64,000 bases of DNA from Takakia lepidozioides (GCA_030704615.1 CM060733.1:71672001-71736000); one strand, 5' to 3'. Positions 9,738 through 21,627 are shown, counted from the stretch's first letter. The notes: generated from the sequence alone by a model not told the origin. Program-made: numbers and translations.

Positions 9738-11926
9738 CCGCCCAAACGCAAAATCTGCCTCATCTGTTCACAGTGCAAGACATAAGCATTCACCATGGTG
9801 GTGTCCAGCAGAAAGAAAAAGACGCGATGCCACCACTTCTGTCTTCAGTTGGCAGCTATATGCCCCACGCAGCTGGCCCTGCACGTCCACACCCCGCATA
9901 AACGTTGGGTGTTGCACATGCATAGGCACCGATGGAACATACACTCTGCTGTTGCCCACAAACCGGCGAACAATGATTGGGGAATTTCGGCCCACATGCA
10001 AGTCGAGCCGCCGATGAAATGAGAAACACTGCCTTTTTATCCCACCACAACACAGCAGCGATCTGCGCCCTTGAAGAGTGCATCTTGAACCAGCTATCAC
10101 CTTGCACAGTGGCCCATGTCCCAAGTTGGGCCAGGTCATAAAACAGTTGGGGTGAGGTGAAAAAGTTATCAGTCACCACCACATGGCCCAATCCATGCAA
10201 GGGTCCAATCAAATTCGTGACCATGTCGTACCCTTCACCTTTACCGCTTTTGTGCCTCACTCCTGCAGGGCCTCCATTCTTGCGGCCACAGTACACATCA
10301 AAGTTATACACATAACTAGACTTGGCATCCGCCAGTGCCCAGATTTTGATGCCCCACTTCACGGGCTTCTTTGGCATGTACTGTCTAATTCCAAAGTACT
10401 TGCCTTTGTAGGGAATCATAACCTCATCCACTGTTACCATTTTGCCCAAATTCCAGTGCAACTTGCATCTACTCACCACCTCATCGCAGGTCCACCGCAC
10501 CTTGCCAAGTTTGTCATACAAGGGGCTGCTGCGATCAGAAACCAACAAGGCATTACCCACAAGATGCAAGCAGCGGAGAATGGCCTCGAACATGTCCCTG
10601 CTCATGACCTTCTTAATCACTTGGCATGAAAAGAAAATTCCGCTCGACTACCAATAGCACCTGGTCTTCGGCAGCTTCTTCATGCCCATGAAGAGACAAA
10701 TACCCACCCAAGCTCTTAGCTTAGGGACAGTGAGAGGCACCCAAGCAGACCCACCCCGAGTACCAATTCGGACTTGTTCGCCAGCGTAACGATTTGTCTC
10801 CCTGCAAATGCGCTGCAGCACAACCCGCCTCCAAAACAAATGAATAAAAGACAGGATACTGGCGCCTCTCATGGCCGCCACTACTGGCCAAGGCTCAGGC
10901 CCTAGAAAGGCCTCCCTATCCCCCAAAAAAGTTGTGTCCGTGCCAGTGTTTTTTTTTTCACATTTCCTCAATCGTAGGGCAGGACGACATGTAGATTCTA
11001 CCCAGTGCCCATATGGCGAGACTAAACGAGGTGACCTAGTTAGAAAAGTGGCTATATTACAGGTGTCGTATTTTAACAGGTCCACGTAGGACAAATCTGG
11101 CTCCTGATATTTGACCATTGGCGCTTTCTGGCGATTGTTTTAAATTGTACTCTCGTAATTCCTTAGTAAAAGTAGCTGGCCCATTTTCCAGGTCGAAATC
11201 TGGCGATTTTTTACCAGATTAAAAAACACTGGTCCGTGCACTTCCATTCCTTTACAACTATGAGACACTGTTCTCTTCATCCACATCCTCTAACTCCATA
11301 CCCCTAGTGTCCCAGTCATCATCGTTCACACTATCACCCTCGTAGGCATCATTGCCATCTACAAAATCATCGCCTTCATCTCTCAGATCGGTGTCAGCAA
11401 AGTCGTATGCAGGGAACTCAAATGGTTCGGACCAATCCTCACAAACATTGGCTGGCAACTCCAACACACCCTTCTCCCCCATGTCAACAACTAACCACTT
11501 CATACTACCCTTACGAAAGGTTTCAAGGACAAGACCATGCACCCAGGCATTCTCACTTTGCATCCTCACTTTCCACTCCCAAGTTACGATATGATGGCCA
11601 CTTTGCCTAATACTAGAAGATGCACCACACATAGTGTCATCGGGCACTTCTGACCACTGGCACATCATGAAAAGACTCTGCTCCAAAACCTTCACCACTA
11701 GAAAGACAACTGGGCTGCAATGCACCCAAAGGGGATCTGCATAGGCCAGGCAACACAAATGCCGACACAGGCGGGGGACTTGTGCAACCCCCCGGTGCCT
11801 GCAGTCCCACCCCACAAACCCTATCACATTTCCTCCGACAGGAAGCCTCGGGGGAGGCGACCTTACACTCTCGGAAACCTGGCGTTCCCCTCTCGCTGCC
11901 ATCTTCATTTGTTTGAGTATCGGCAT
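9738..11926 (-). pseudogene. piggyBac-type (DDE_Tnp_1_7) transposase, degraded
   Basis: The N-terminal part (11,926-11,258) is acidic and ends in a DDDWDTRGMELEDVDEE stretch. After a gap, 11,118-9,856 carries VTVDEVMIPYKGKY (first catalytic Asp), QYMPKKPVKWGIKIW, VVVTDNFFTSPQLF (second Asp) and WWDKKAVFLIS. The third Asp motif, RGVDVQGQL, sits near 9,889 in a shifted frame, and the CEQMRQ end lies near 9,740. A TAG at 10,648-10,650 interrupts an otherwise continuous frame, and frameshifts occur near 9,990 and 9,830. The order and spacing match piggyBac transposases, which cut and paste at TTAA. The protein cannot be made from this copy. Confidence 0.85.
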
Positions 11927-12454
11927 CAGGCCAGACGACCTCTCTCAACACGTCGTTCACTTTGTCACTAAAGCCTAGGGGATCCCCTTCCTCCCTCCTC
12001 TCTTTCCACCCAAGCAAAAGGGCAACCTGTCTCCTAAACAGAAACCGGAAATTGTGCCCAAGAGGACGATTTGGCCAACGACTGGCACGAGGTGGAGGCA
12101 GCAAACTCAACAAGAACTCGTTATCGAAACACCCAAGTATGACACTCAACTGCTGCTCTGTAGCGTGTTGACACTCCAAGTACTGATGATATCTGCAGCC
12201 TTTTGAAGGCGCGCTGGAGGTGCGGGAGGCACTGCTAGCTCAGTGTGTTTCCGCTTCACAAGAGCCATTCCCTGCATGCGCCCACTCCTGCAATGAAAGC
12301 CTTCAAGACTACAGCCGCTCAACGCACTAATACAAACGGCATGCAAGACATATAACAAGAGCAGCAATGAAGACAAAGCAAGCACAGTTAAGGCGCGACG
12401 TTGAGGATGTGCCACCATATCTACCATTGAAGGCAGGTCGACCTACAGCTCTAA

Positions 12455-12800
12455 TCCAGCAAACAGAAAAACACAATCACAAATGCAAGGCAGCCCTGCA
12501 CTTCAAGAACTCCACGACTTGTCAAAACGGAGCGGCGCGTCTGTATCACAGCCAAAATCCCTTACCAAATCCCACCTCGCATTGCATTTCACAGCCCGCC
12601 CGCACCCCCCAAATCGACAAGCCCCCGCAGCAATTTCCCACTAGAACTCTAATCTTGCATACAGGAAAACACAATCACAAATGCAAAGCTTACCTAAACC
12701 GGAACAAAAAATAGACGGTGTCAGAACGGAGCGGCGCCACTGCATTACAGGCAAAATGCGGCATCAAATCCCAGCTCGCATTGCACTTCACGCATTCACA
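12455..12800 (+). repeat. Imperfect direct duplication of about 210 bp
   Basis: Landmarks AACACAATCACAAATGCAA, GAACGGAGCGGCGC and AAATCCCA(C/G)CTCGCATTGCA occur in the same order at about 12,470-12,590 and 12,668-12,790. The repeat lies upstream of the transposase inside the presumed piggyBac element, where subterminal repeats are expected. The role is inferred only from position. Confidence 0.55.
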
Positions 12801-13289
12801 ACCCAATCGACAAGGCCCCCGCACCTCCCAGCACTCACAAAACGCAGAGCATGACACAAAAGGACTCGGAAGCTCGCGCGAGAAGACAATATCGTGAACC
12901 CCTGCCGCCACGCCTGCGTGACATTCCGCACGGGTGGACACGACGCCGGGGGGCACACGCCACGGCACCCTGCATGCAGGGTGGCAATGGTTTATTTCGC
13001 GGGGTGGAATCCCATGCCCCCACACGCTGCACGCCGGCAGTTGCAGCGCCAGTGGGCCTTCCCGCCTGCCAACTCAGCGGGGTCAACGGCGCTGGCACCT
13101 CCTGGGCCATGCGTTTTAGGGCCCCCCCCCTGGCACTTAGAAAAAAAATTCCGACGGAGCATTGATTATTTCTGCCCGCTCTAAATTGGAGCGGACAGAG
13201 CACTAAACGCTCTTCATTTTTTGTTCAGACATCGACAAAATCGGATATAATTTGACAAACTTGCGGGATGGATGAAAAACGACCCGCCT

Positions 13290-13320
13290 GATTCAAGTCG
13301 CGTCGTCCTTTAAGGGTTAA
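13290..13320 (-). mobile_element. Probable terminus of the piggyBac element with its TTAA site
   Basis: Read on the - strand, TTAA at 13,320-13,317 is followed by CCCTTAAAGGACGACGCGAC. This fits the piggyBac rule of a TTAA target followed by an inverted repeat starting with CCC. It lies 1.4 kb upstream of the transposase. I could not find the matching end on the other side, so the assignment rests on one end. Confidence 0.45.
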
Positions 13321-14775
13321 ACGACCCTCGAGTTGCTAAAAGGAGAGGGTCACCCCAGCCCTTTATTTTTCATTTCTGAAGTTTCAGAGACATGGCTACA
13401 GTCAGCAGGCTCCTTGAAACTGAATTATACTAAAACAAATTGGTGCAACGGCTGGCAACAATACTTAAATTCAGGTTGAGTTTGGGCGAAGTGTGAAACC
13501 AAATAAACGCATGGAATACATGCAAGCCTTGCCTTATTGCAGTTACCAATCGGGTGTAAAATGATGAATGTAGATTTATAGTTCTTCATAATGTCACAAT
13601 AGTGGATTGTGCGTTGAATAAATATTCAATGAATGTATGATTAGATTTGTACAATAAGACCCACACAGATAACAAACTTTGACCTTAACTTACCAACCAA
13701 AACTGACTGTTGTCCCTGCACTCTTCCAGCAGCTTCTTGGCTCGGAGGAAAAAAGCTTCCAAAGACCTGAAGGATGGACAGCTGCTATGGAAACTAGGGT
13801 TCCAGAATCAGGGCAGGGGCAGTGTTCAGAATGACATCTGGTAATCTGATAGGCATTCACCTTTTTGCCTTGTTTGTCACCTAGCTAAGTAACCTGAGTG
13901 GTTATTCATTGTCCATTAAATTAAAAGGCCCCTTTCAGCAAATTTTGGACGAGTGGTGACAGCAATTGATCCATCAGTTCCTGAAGTCAGGCCTCTCTTT
14001 GCAATGGATTGGAAATATGCTCATATCAGCATTTTGCTCATGTTCGGAATCTAAGGTTTTTATGACCCGTGACACTTTAGCCCGTTCAATTGGTTCCACT
14101 GTTTGCTGGAGAGAGAGAGTACAAAAGGAAAAGAGCAACAAGTTGAAGTCTCACAAAAGAGAGAGAGAGAGAGAAGGGCTGCTCGACTTACCTATTGAAG
14201 ATAGGTGACATTCTTCCATCTTCACCCCAGGGCAAATACATTTGGCCCCAGGCCAAAAACCTTTCGACCTCGCAACCTGCTCCTCTCCAACTGAAAGGAA
14301 GCCCAGCTTTTCGAAGCCAACATACAAGGCATCATACGCTGCTGGTTCTATGGGTGTTCAACATGAGAGTGGACAATTTGGAGATAGCTCGCACAGAGGT
14401 GGAGCTCTGCTGACAATAGCTTTTCAGATACTGGTGAGCAGTCATCAGCCAGGCTTTCTCTCGAGTCTGTGGCAACTTAAACAATCTCATATCCTACATT
14501 CCTCTTTTATTCCGACTGAAACGCTAGCGAAAGGAGCTCGGTTGTAGCAGTTACTAGATCATGGCTTAGATCAAGTTAGGGTTGTTATCTTACTAGATCA
14601 TCCTTTCTTTCTCATGCTATGGTATGGCTGCATTGTTACTAAGATAGAACTGTGTTAGGAAAGGCCACTCTTTCTGGTCTTGTTAGGGTTTGAAGCATTT
14701 GGGGGGCTTCGGGAACGTCTGGAAGAATTGCAAACCCTGAGGGTAGGAGAGCTACATAGTCAGGATCACTGCCTT
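13321..14775. other. Spacer, no gene recognised
   Basis: Open frames at 13,966-14,547 have no recognisable domain. A GA simple repeat lies at about 14,158-14,175. The right arm of the inverted repeat begins at about 14,776. Confidence 0.4.
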
Positions 14776-15474
14776 GCCTGCGGGGTGCACTCTTTATAAA
14801 ATGTCCGTATCACGTGCGTTCGTCGCCTAATTAAAAAACCCCCTATATACGGGTCCTTGGATCATTTATACCCCCTCTGTACATACATTTTGAAGATTAT
14901 AAAACCCCCTCCTGTAAATATATAGAAATTTGTAATTTTAAAAAAGTACCCCCTACTGTATGTATATTTCCATTTTCAATAATTAAAAATACCCTCAAAT
15001 ATGTATATGTATATTTTTTGTATTATATCAAGTTTATTCATTTAAAAATCTAATAAATTAATTAAAAAATTGTTTGCCCTCGATAAAACTTGCTGTGGAA
15101 TCTCACTTTGAATAATAATCAGATGCACAATAATCAGATGCAGAGAGGAAATGGACATTGTCAATCCCCGATGTGCAAGAGGCCTGAAGAAAGTTTCTAT
15201 TTTCTGATATACAGTCCTGGGTATTTTCATCAGAGAGTGACCCTCTTGAATATCATCAAGACCTAGTCAGTGCACCTCTGTTCATCAACTATGAGAGTTT
15301 CTGAACTTGTTCTATAGTTTCAACCTTCATAAGGTCCAATTATGTTCAAAACCCATTGTTGAGAATTCCTCTCCAAAAAGAGATTCCGTGCACCTTTGCT
15401 GCCACTGTAGGAGTCCAACCTGACTCGCAGTTGACAGAGTTCAATACATTCAATTAGGTGACAACCATTTCATT
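14776..15474 (-). repeat. Right arm of the long inverted repeat (non-coding part)
   Basis: This is the reverse complement of 233-930 with scattered substitutions and a small insertion that duplicates an ATAATCAGATGCA segment. Together with the DYW coding part, the arm extends to 15,716, where the other copy leaves the window. The outer ends of the visible match are therefore not its true ends. Confidence 0.85.
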
Positions 15475-17119
15475 TCACCAATACTCCCCACAAGAACAAA
15501 CATTATTTTGGAAGTGGTGAAAGCGGTTTGCATCCCGTACAACAATCTCTTGCTTAGCTATCTTTGAGATGAATTTGGTGGCTGTGTGGCAATCACCACA
15601 CATCCGAAGATTCCTGATGATCCCCAAAGACATCCCAGAGGGTGTGTTGATAAGCCCAAAAACAATGGCCAGCTTCTCATTGTGGTGGCAAAGAGACGAT
15701 TCTTTAAGCTCTTCCTCAACATCATGCAATGCAAAGCGCGGGCTTCACCCCTTCGCACATCATTTGCTCATAGGTCTCCAAAGCCTCCATCCCGCGCCCT
15801 TGCTGTGTATATCCTGCAATCATCGCATTCCACGACAGCACATCTCGTTCAGCCATACTGTCGAACACTCCCTTCATACATGTCCACGAGAGTATTGTTC
15901 AAAATGACATTTGATACAGTTGCAAATCTAACAATGTCGCCATGGACCTCTTTGCCCTTTTCCAGAGCTGACAGGCTTGCACACGCATTGCAAATGTACA
16001 CAAATGTGATGTGGTCGGGCTTCACCCCTTCCCCCATCATTTGATCATAGGTCTCCAAAGCCTCCATACCACGTCCCTGCTGTGCATACCCTGCAAGCAT
16101 CGCACTCCACGACACCACATCTTGTTCAGCCATGGAAACTCCCTTCGCATCCTTAATGCACCCACATTTGGCATACATGTCCACCAGGGGAGTGTTCAGA
16201 ATGTCAGCTGGTACAATTCCAGCTTTGACGATGTCACCATGGACCTCATTTCCTTTTTCCAGAGCTCGCAGGCTTGGACACGCATTGCATCCTACCAACA
16301 TTATATTCCACGTGATCAAAGATCGTTGAGGCATTCTGTTGAACACTTGGTGAGCATCAATGATGCTCCCGCACACAACATACATGTTGACAAGGGTGTT
16401 GAGTAGAAAACATTTGACGTGAATCCACTTTGGATGATGTGAGTATGCACCTGTTTTCCAGCTTCCAGACCTTCCATCTTGATGCACTTAAGCAAGAGAC
16501 AGACATACATATCTGAATCTGGTGAAATGCCTTGTGATGTGGTTAGTTCCCCCATCATTTGCTCATAGGTCTCCAAAGCCTCCATCCCGTGCCTTTGTTG
16601 TGCATACCCTGCAAGCATCACGTTCCACGACACCACATCTCGTTCAGCCAAAGTGTTGATTCAACATAATATTCCACGTGATCAAAGATCATTGAGGCAT
16701 TTTGTTGAACACTTGGTGAGCATCCCTGATGTTCCGGCACTTAACATACAGGTTGACAAGGGTGTTGAGTAGAAAAACATTTGGCGTGAATCCACTTTGG
16801 ATAATGTGAGTGTGCACCTGCTTTCCAGCTTCGAGACCTTCCATCTTGATGCACTTAAGCAAGAGACAGACATACATATCTGAATATGCTAAACTGCCTC
16901 CTTGGTTTAGAGTCTGTAGAGCCTCTGTCAGGCTGTCGCACAAAGTATCTTCACATGCCCAGAAGTGCCAGAAGAGGCATTGTGGACTCCCTCTCTTGAT
17001 CCTCTTTCAGAAGCTGTGGTCATGGTTGAGGTGCCTGATTTTATCAACTGTGCCGCTGCAGCTGCTACCTTTAGTTGACCATCTACCCATGCAGGTTTCT
17101 TGTAGCTACTAACCCCCAC
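15475..17119 (-). pseudogene. PPR-DYW gene, disrupted
   Basis: From 17,119 downward the strand reads a leader (KPAWVDGQLKVAAAAAQL), then L/S-type PPRs (GGSLAYSDMYVCLLLKCIK, EAGKQVHTHIIQSGF, NTLVNLYVKC, DVVSWSAMLAGYAQQGRG, DHITFVYICNACASL) and finally a DYW domain with [16 protein letters not shown] and GEYW. Such proteins edit organelle transcripts. The frame changes several times (near 16,680, 16,320 and 15,760). One PPR block, KCIKMEGLEAGKQVHTHIIQ, is duplicated (about 16,430-16,510 and 16,800-16,880). The E/E+ linker is missing, because a PPR joins almost directly to the late DYW. It is a pseudogene built partly by internal duplication. Confidence 0.8.
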
Positions 17120-17264
17120 ATGGAATCAAGGTAATCTGGAGCTTGAAGTCCAGCCCTCTTGGATGAATCTGGATCCACACTCTATCCATGCTCATTCAGG
17201 ATAAAACAGGGAACATCCAAGAGGTCGATTTTAAACACAAGATTACTTTTGATTCCCTGCGGAT

Positions 17265-17405
17265 CAATAGCTACAAGAAAGCTGCATGGGTAGATGGTCA
17301 ACTGGAAATAGCAGCGGCAGCAGTGCATTTGGTAGGACAAGGCGCTGCTAATGAAGGTACCTTCTTCAACACATTTCAGCCTGTTTTTCCCTGTTACCTC
17401 GATAT
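17265..17405 (+). repeat. Copy of the PPR leader module, opposite strand
   Basis: This + strand stretch reads SYKKAAWVDGQLEIAAAAV and then a TFFNTFQPVFP-like run. It is closely related to the leader of the - strand PPR gene ending at 17,119 and to 53,640-53,760. The same module thus occurs in both orientations beside PPR pieces. Confidence 0.55.
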
Positions 17406-17419
17406 TCTCGCCACATAGG

Positions 17420-17650
17420 CACTAGGTGGAATTTCACAGGTGGCCCCGCCAACGTGTTCCTCGACACCACCTCGTTCAGCCATAGTGTTGAACACTCCCT
17501 CCGCATCCTCAATGCTCCCACAATGGCATACATGTCCACAAGGGTATTGTTCATAATCACATCCGGTACAATTCCAGCTTTGGTGATGCAACCATGCACC
17601 TCTTTGCCCTTTTCCATGGCTGCAGGCTTACACACGCACTGCAAACGCAC
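17420..17650 (-). pseudogene. PPR fragment
   Basis: The strand reads MEKGKEVHGCITKAGIVPDV, NNTLVDMYA and a degraded E/VVS stretch. This is about two PPR motifs very similar to those in the gene at 15,475-17,119. It is truncated at both sides and inactive. Confidence 0.65.
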
Positions 17651-17904
17651 ACAAATGAATTCAAAGGTCAGATGGTGGGGTCAGCTACAACATATGTCCA
17701 ACACCAGATATCCTAAGTTAATCGACTCTATATCTTTAAAACTATATGCTCTAGCTTAGGCTTGGATTTCATGGCTAATGGTTCCATCTCGAGACTTGAT
17801 AACAGGGGTACGTTGAAGGTTGCAATGACCCAAAGTGCTTCTAATTGAGTCCCACATCAATTCAATCTCAAAGAAGTTCGTCCCTTGACTGGCTGGAGAG
17901 CGGT

Positions 17905-18815
17905 CTTAGACATTGGTGTTTCAATGGGGCACTCTAGGAAGACAACCAAGGGCAAGGACTTCAACTTGAGAGTTTCTAATCAGTTTGATGCTCTGGATGA
18001 GGTTGAATCCATGGGGTAACTATCCCCCCTTTGCAGAACGGTTGGCCGTCCAGGAGCAATCACAAGCTACCTAGACGACAAACAGTTTCACATGCACAGG
18101 GCTGGCTTGCGGCTGGCCACTTTCAACTTCTCAGGGTTGACCAACCAAAGGAAACAACTCGAAGTGGGACAAGTTCTTCGGACTAATGATATTCATATCT
18201 GTGCTGGGCAAGAAACATGGGAAACGTCGGATAAACTGGTTGGAGATGTCAATGGTTATAAATGGGCAGGTAAGATGTGTACTCTCAAGGCAGCCTCTGC
18301 CAAACGCGGTCAAAAAGGGGTTGGATTCTTTGTCCGTGATTTCTTGTTTGACAATTGTGAAATTATCAACAAGGGTTTGAGGTACGAGCATAGTATCTGC
18401 CTAAAACTGAATCTGAAGGGCGGCATGAGTACGAAGGACCTCTTTCTGGGTTGTGTTTACATGCCCATAGAGGGGACCCTTAGTGCTGACGTAGACAAAA
18501 GCCCGGGTGGGCAAAGGGCTCCATCAGGACGATATCATTGGGCCTTTTGGTGAGGACGAGCTGAATTCTAATGGCAGACGGTTAATTAACTGTCTGGAAG
18601 AGCTTCAGCTTTTGACCTTGAATAACAGGACAAGAGGTGACCAAGTGTAGTGGACTCGTGAGAAATCCCAAACTGGGGAACGTTCCATTGTGGACTATAT
18701 CATAATGGACAAAAATTTGTTCCCCCAGTGTGCCAATGTGTTGATCGACAGAACTGATATTGGTACCTCTGACCACTTCCTGGTTTGGACTGAGATCAAA
18801 AGAGGATCTCTTGTG
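17905..18815 (+). pseudogene. LINE 5' part with APE-type endonuclease
   Basis: A short upstream piece reads DFNLRVSNQFDALDEVES, then from 18,092 RLATFNFSGLTN (catalytic Asn), CAGQETW (catalytic Glu) and GVGFFVRD. After a frameshift near 18,510 it continues GPFGEDEL, RLINCLEELQLLTL, SIVDYIIMDK and TSDHFLVW, the Asp and SDH motifs of the exonuclease-endonuclease-phosphatase fold that nicks target DNA for LINE retrotransposition. A TAG at 18,648-18,650 breaks the frame. The reverse transcriptase does not follow, because the element is cut off at about 18,815. Confidence 0.8.
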
Positions 18816-18819
18816 TGTG

Positions 18820-19350
18820 CCTACTTGTGTCTGTAGTCAGGTAACGACGGATTGGTCAGTGAGAACCACCACGTTGCAGCTGAGCACGGCCTGCTAAGAC
18901 CAAGTTGACTCTCCCAAGAACCTTGTAAACATATGGAAGAATACCAAATCAGGTACTAACAGGAGGCAAGAGCCTGCAATAGCAGGATGGAAAAAATTCT
19001 TACCTTAAGAAAACGCCACACCTTGCGATTGCAGTTGTCCCACCATTGTCAATCTTCTAAAAAATCATGCCAGGTCTGCTCAGTGCTGCAAATTCAGGGC
19101 CGACTCTGATGAGAGGGCAAGACAGGCTGAAATAGGTCGAAGAAGAAGGTGCCCTCACCACATTGTCCTTGACCTTGTGTCATGACCCATGGAGGATTTG
19201 CCCTCCCATCAACCCAAAAGGATCGCTTCGGTGTGCTGCTAGTGTCTATAGTCAGATAATGTCGGATTGGTCTTTGAGAAACCACCACAAAATGGCCTGC
19301 TAAGACCAAGCTCACTCTCCCCTAAACCTTGTAAACATCAGGAAGAATAC
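18820..19350 (+). repeat. Duplicated module shared with 53.8-54.1 kb
   Basis: The block TCGGATTGGTC(T/A)(G/T)TGAGAA, then CCTGCTAAGACCAAG and CTTGTAAACAT, occurs at about 18,848-18,945 and again at 19,262-19,345. The intervening GGGCCGACTCTGATGAGAGG...GAAGAAGGTGCCCTCACCAC stretch (19,098-19,165) recurs at about 53,792-53,945. These blocks lie beside PPR fragments at both loci and look like upstream sequence of one PPR family. Confidence 0.65.
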
Positions 19351-19355
19351 CATGC

Positions 19356-19520
19356 CCTGTGGAGAGGAGGGGAGAGGAGAGGAGGGAAAAGAGAAAGCCC
19401 GCAGAAGGGAAGTCGATCGCGGGAGAGGAGTGGAGAGGAGATCAGAGGAGGAGAGGGAAAAGAGAAAGCCGCGGGAGGGAAGGGGAGAAAGATCGCGGAG
19501 AGAAAAAAAAAAAAACAAAC
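19356..19520 (+). repeat. GA-rich low-complexity tract
   Basis: Purine-only stretches rich in GGAGAGGAG and GGGAAAAGAGAAAGCC, the latter in two copies, end in a run of A. Open frames across it on both strands are compositional artefacts. Confidence 0.8.
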
Positions 19521-19535
19521 AAACAAAAAGATAAT

Positions 19536-19603
19536 CCCGCGATTTGATCTCGCGGTGCGTAGCGTCCTAAACGTCGCTCGTACCACTACACTACCCCTTA
19601 AAA
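19536..19603 (-). other. tRNA-like remnant, possible SINE head
   Basis: On the - strand TAGTGTAGTGG fits a polymerase III A box. About 35 bp on, GATCAAATC weakly resembles a B box, followed by T-rich sequence. The intervening part could form a poor anticodon arm. This is too degenerate for a tRNA gene. A tRNA-derived SINE remnant is the best guess. Confidence 0.25.
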
Positions 19604-19604
19604 C

Positions 19605-19755
19605 TCAACACCCCCCTCCTGTAAAATGATATTTAAGGTGTTTTAAACCCCCCTCTGTATGTATAATGTTGTACATGGGGGGGTTTAAAATACCCCCTCC
19701 TGTGCACGCACGTGGCTGGTACATTTAATGAGGAGTGCACCCCCTAGGCTGCCTT
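19605..19755 (+). repeat. Diverged copy of the inverted-repeat end module
   Basis: CCCCCCTCCTGTA, CCCCCTCTGTATGTA and GAGTGCACCCCCTAGGC match, with differences, the end of the arms at about 740-930 and 14,776-14,960. It is a third dispersed copy, which suggests that this module is itself a repeat family. Confidence 0.55.
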
Positions 19756-19759
19756 GCAA

Positions 19760-20740
19760 CACAAGGTTCATGGAATGTCGACAGGCGCATAGATAACCAG
19801 TGAACCAGCCACATCGGTGCAGCTTTCTTGAGGAATGAGCATGTTGCTTTGGCTTGCGTTCATAGCATTCACCCGCAAAAGTGATACATTGTTCCAATAT
19901 CTTCTCCTTTGGCAATGTGTGCCATTTCAGCCACTAGCAATCCATTCGACAGGATGTCCCACTCACTCCGCAATCACTCATCCCTAAGAAACTCAAAAAC
20001 ACGTTGAGGAGGTACACATAGAGGTGGCAACGCTCAGAACGATGCCATGAGGCTCACCCGGGTTGTCCACACTCTTGCGAGTCATCACCCGGACGTCATC
20101 TTCACCACTTCCAGAGAGTGTTGTCCAGGTATGGACAGTCGAAGCACTCACATCCGCACATAAATTATTAGTCATGCGTTGGGCCAGTTTCAGCATGCTG
20201 CGCCGGCCATTGGCACTTGGCATCCCACCCAGATCTCTAGTGGTAGTACTGAAATTGGCCAGGCGCTCACACTTTCGCTGAAGAGTGGCCACCCACCGTT
20301 GTGCACCAAATGCCATGCTTGTGTTGACCAGAGCTCAATACATGTCGTGGACAGCGCGATCATCATACTCCATGTGTTCGTTCCACTGTTGTTATTTTAG
20401 AGTATCCGTTTGGGGTGTCGTGGATCGCCTCTCTGTCTCTCTCCTCTCGTCTAAGTATCCCTCGTCTCTCTCCTCTTGTCTATCCCTCGCACTGCATCCG
20501 CTCATAAGTCTCTAAAGCCTCCATTGAGCCGCGACCCTTGCACCTGGTGCTACTCCCATGTCAAACACTACCTCGACACCTGCCAAGATAGCTAGGACTT
20601 AAGGGAATTTGATAACTACAAAATGCTTCGAGCTCCAGTTCTGATATCAAACCAATAGAAAACTGACATGTTCAAAGTTGATAGGACTTTGGTAAACATG
20701 GATGGATGAGCTCATCCAATGGATGGATCCATTCATGTAT
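19760..20740. other. No gene recognised
   Basis: The - strand frame at 19,993-20,316 (107 residues, [28 protein letters not shown]) is the most coding-like piece, but I do not recognise it. A CTCTCGTCT-rich repeat lies at about 20,430-20,485. Confidence 0.3.
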
Positions 20741-20814
20741 ATGCCTTTGAAATGTGACGTGTAGTGATGTAAGGAAAAAAGTGCCCGGACTTGATCCACT
20801 CAAGGTCGTTCAGT

Positions 20815-20992
20815 GCCTCATTAGGGGGATCAGTGTTTTCAAAGTTTTGCTGGGGGGAACAGTGTCTACAAATTCATTTGGGGGATTGGTGTTGTCAAAG
20901 TTGTGTTGGGGGGTCAATGTTTGCAAACTTCACTAGGGGGATCACTGTTTACAAATGTTACTAGGGGGATTAGTGTTTTGATGGAGGGGGTT
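20815..20992 (+). repeat. Tandem repeat of about 33 bp with a GGGGG(A/G)T(C/T) core
   Basis: Five to six units of the type TTAGGGGGATCAGTGTTT, CAAAGTT follow each other with 30-34 bp spacing (for example GGGGGATC near 20,825, 20,939 and 20,967). The core matches the one in the 2.7-5.9 kb array, but the flanks differ. Confidence 0.7.
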
Positions 20993-20999
20993 TGGCTCG

Positions 21000-21625
21000 T
21001 TCAGTGCCCAAACTTCAGCCGCTCAAAGGCCGGTTTGAAAGCCCATTTTATTAAGTATAATTTGAACAATTTTTTTTCTTTCTTTTAAAAGGCCCAAGAG
21101 CCAACTATAAGGCTGGCCAGCACACCTACTATTATAGATCAATCAACAGGTGTTATATATATGTATAAGCGTGTCAAATATATTTAAACAATATTTAAAT
21201 GGAGTGTACACTTATAGATTGTTTAGCACCTATTATAACTAAAGTAGAGATCTGTTAAAAATAGAAATATATGAGATATAATGGTGTAATGATATTTAGA
21301 ATGGAATTGAAAGAAAAAGAAAAAGAAAAAGAAAAATATTATATTAATAAGTTCATGTGTATGTAATTAGATAGCCAAATAAGCCGATGGCATATGCAAT
21401 CAAGATGCTCAGGAGGCCATTTAGATAATGAGAGAGAATACGCTCACATTTTCTGAAATGGATTCAAGCCTAACGTTTTGCTGCCCAACACCCTTGTCAA
21501 CGTGAGAAAAGATTTGTCTTCCTCCCTGGTCGTTTTCAGAGACCACTCTACAATCTCCAGACTGCAAATTACATAAGTTGGGTTAGCATTTATATAAGTC
21601 TGGACATGTTCGTTGTTCATCATCG
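21000..21625. other. AT-rich spacer
   Basis: No gene was recognised. An AAAAAG microsatellite lies at 21,310-21,336. Confidence 0.5.
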
Positions 21626-21627
21626 TG

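Noticed and set aside
14242-14547. A 101-codon + strand frame as a host gene
   Set aside because: No recognisable domain, no splice context and no homologous copy in the window. The support is too weak.
19536-19603. Functional tRNA gene
   Set aside because: Only the A box fits well. The anticodon arm and the T arm do not pair properly and the B box is poor. Kept only as a weak SINE-like call.
19312-19629. Charged and hydrophobic small ORFs around the GA-rich tract
   Set aside because: They come from simple sequence (GGAGAGGAG and its complement). No domain and no plausible start context.
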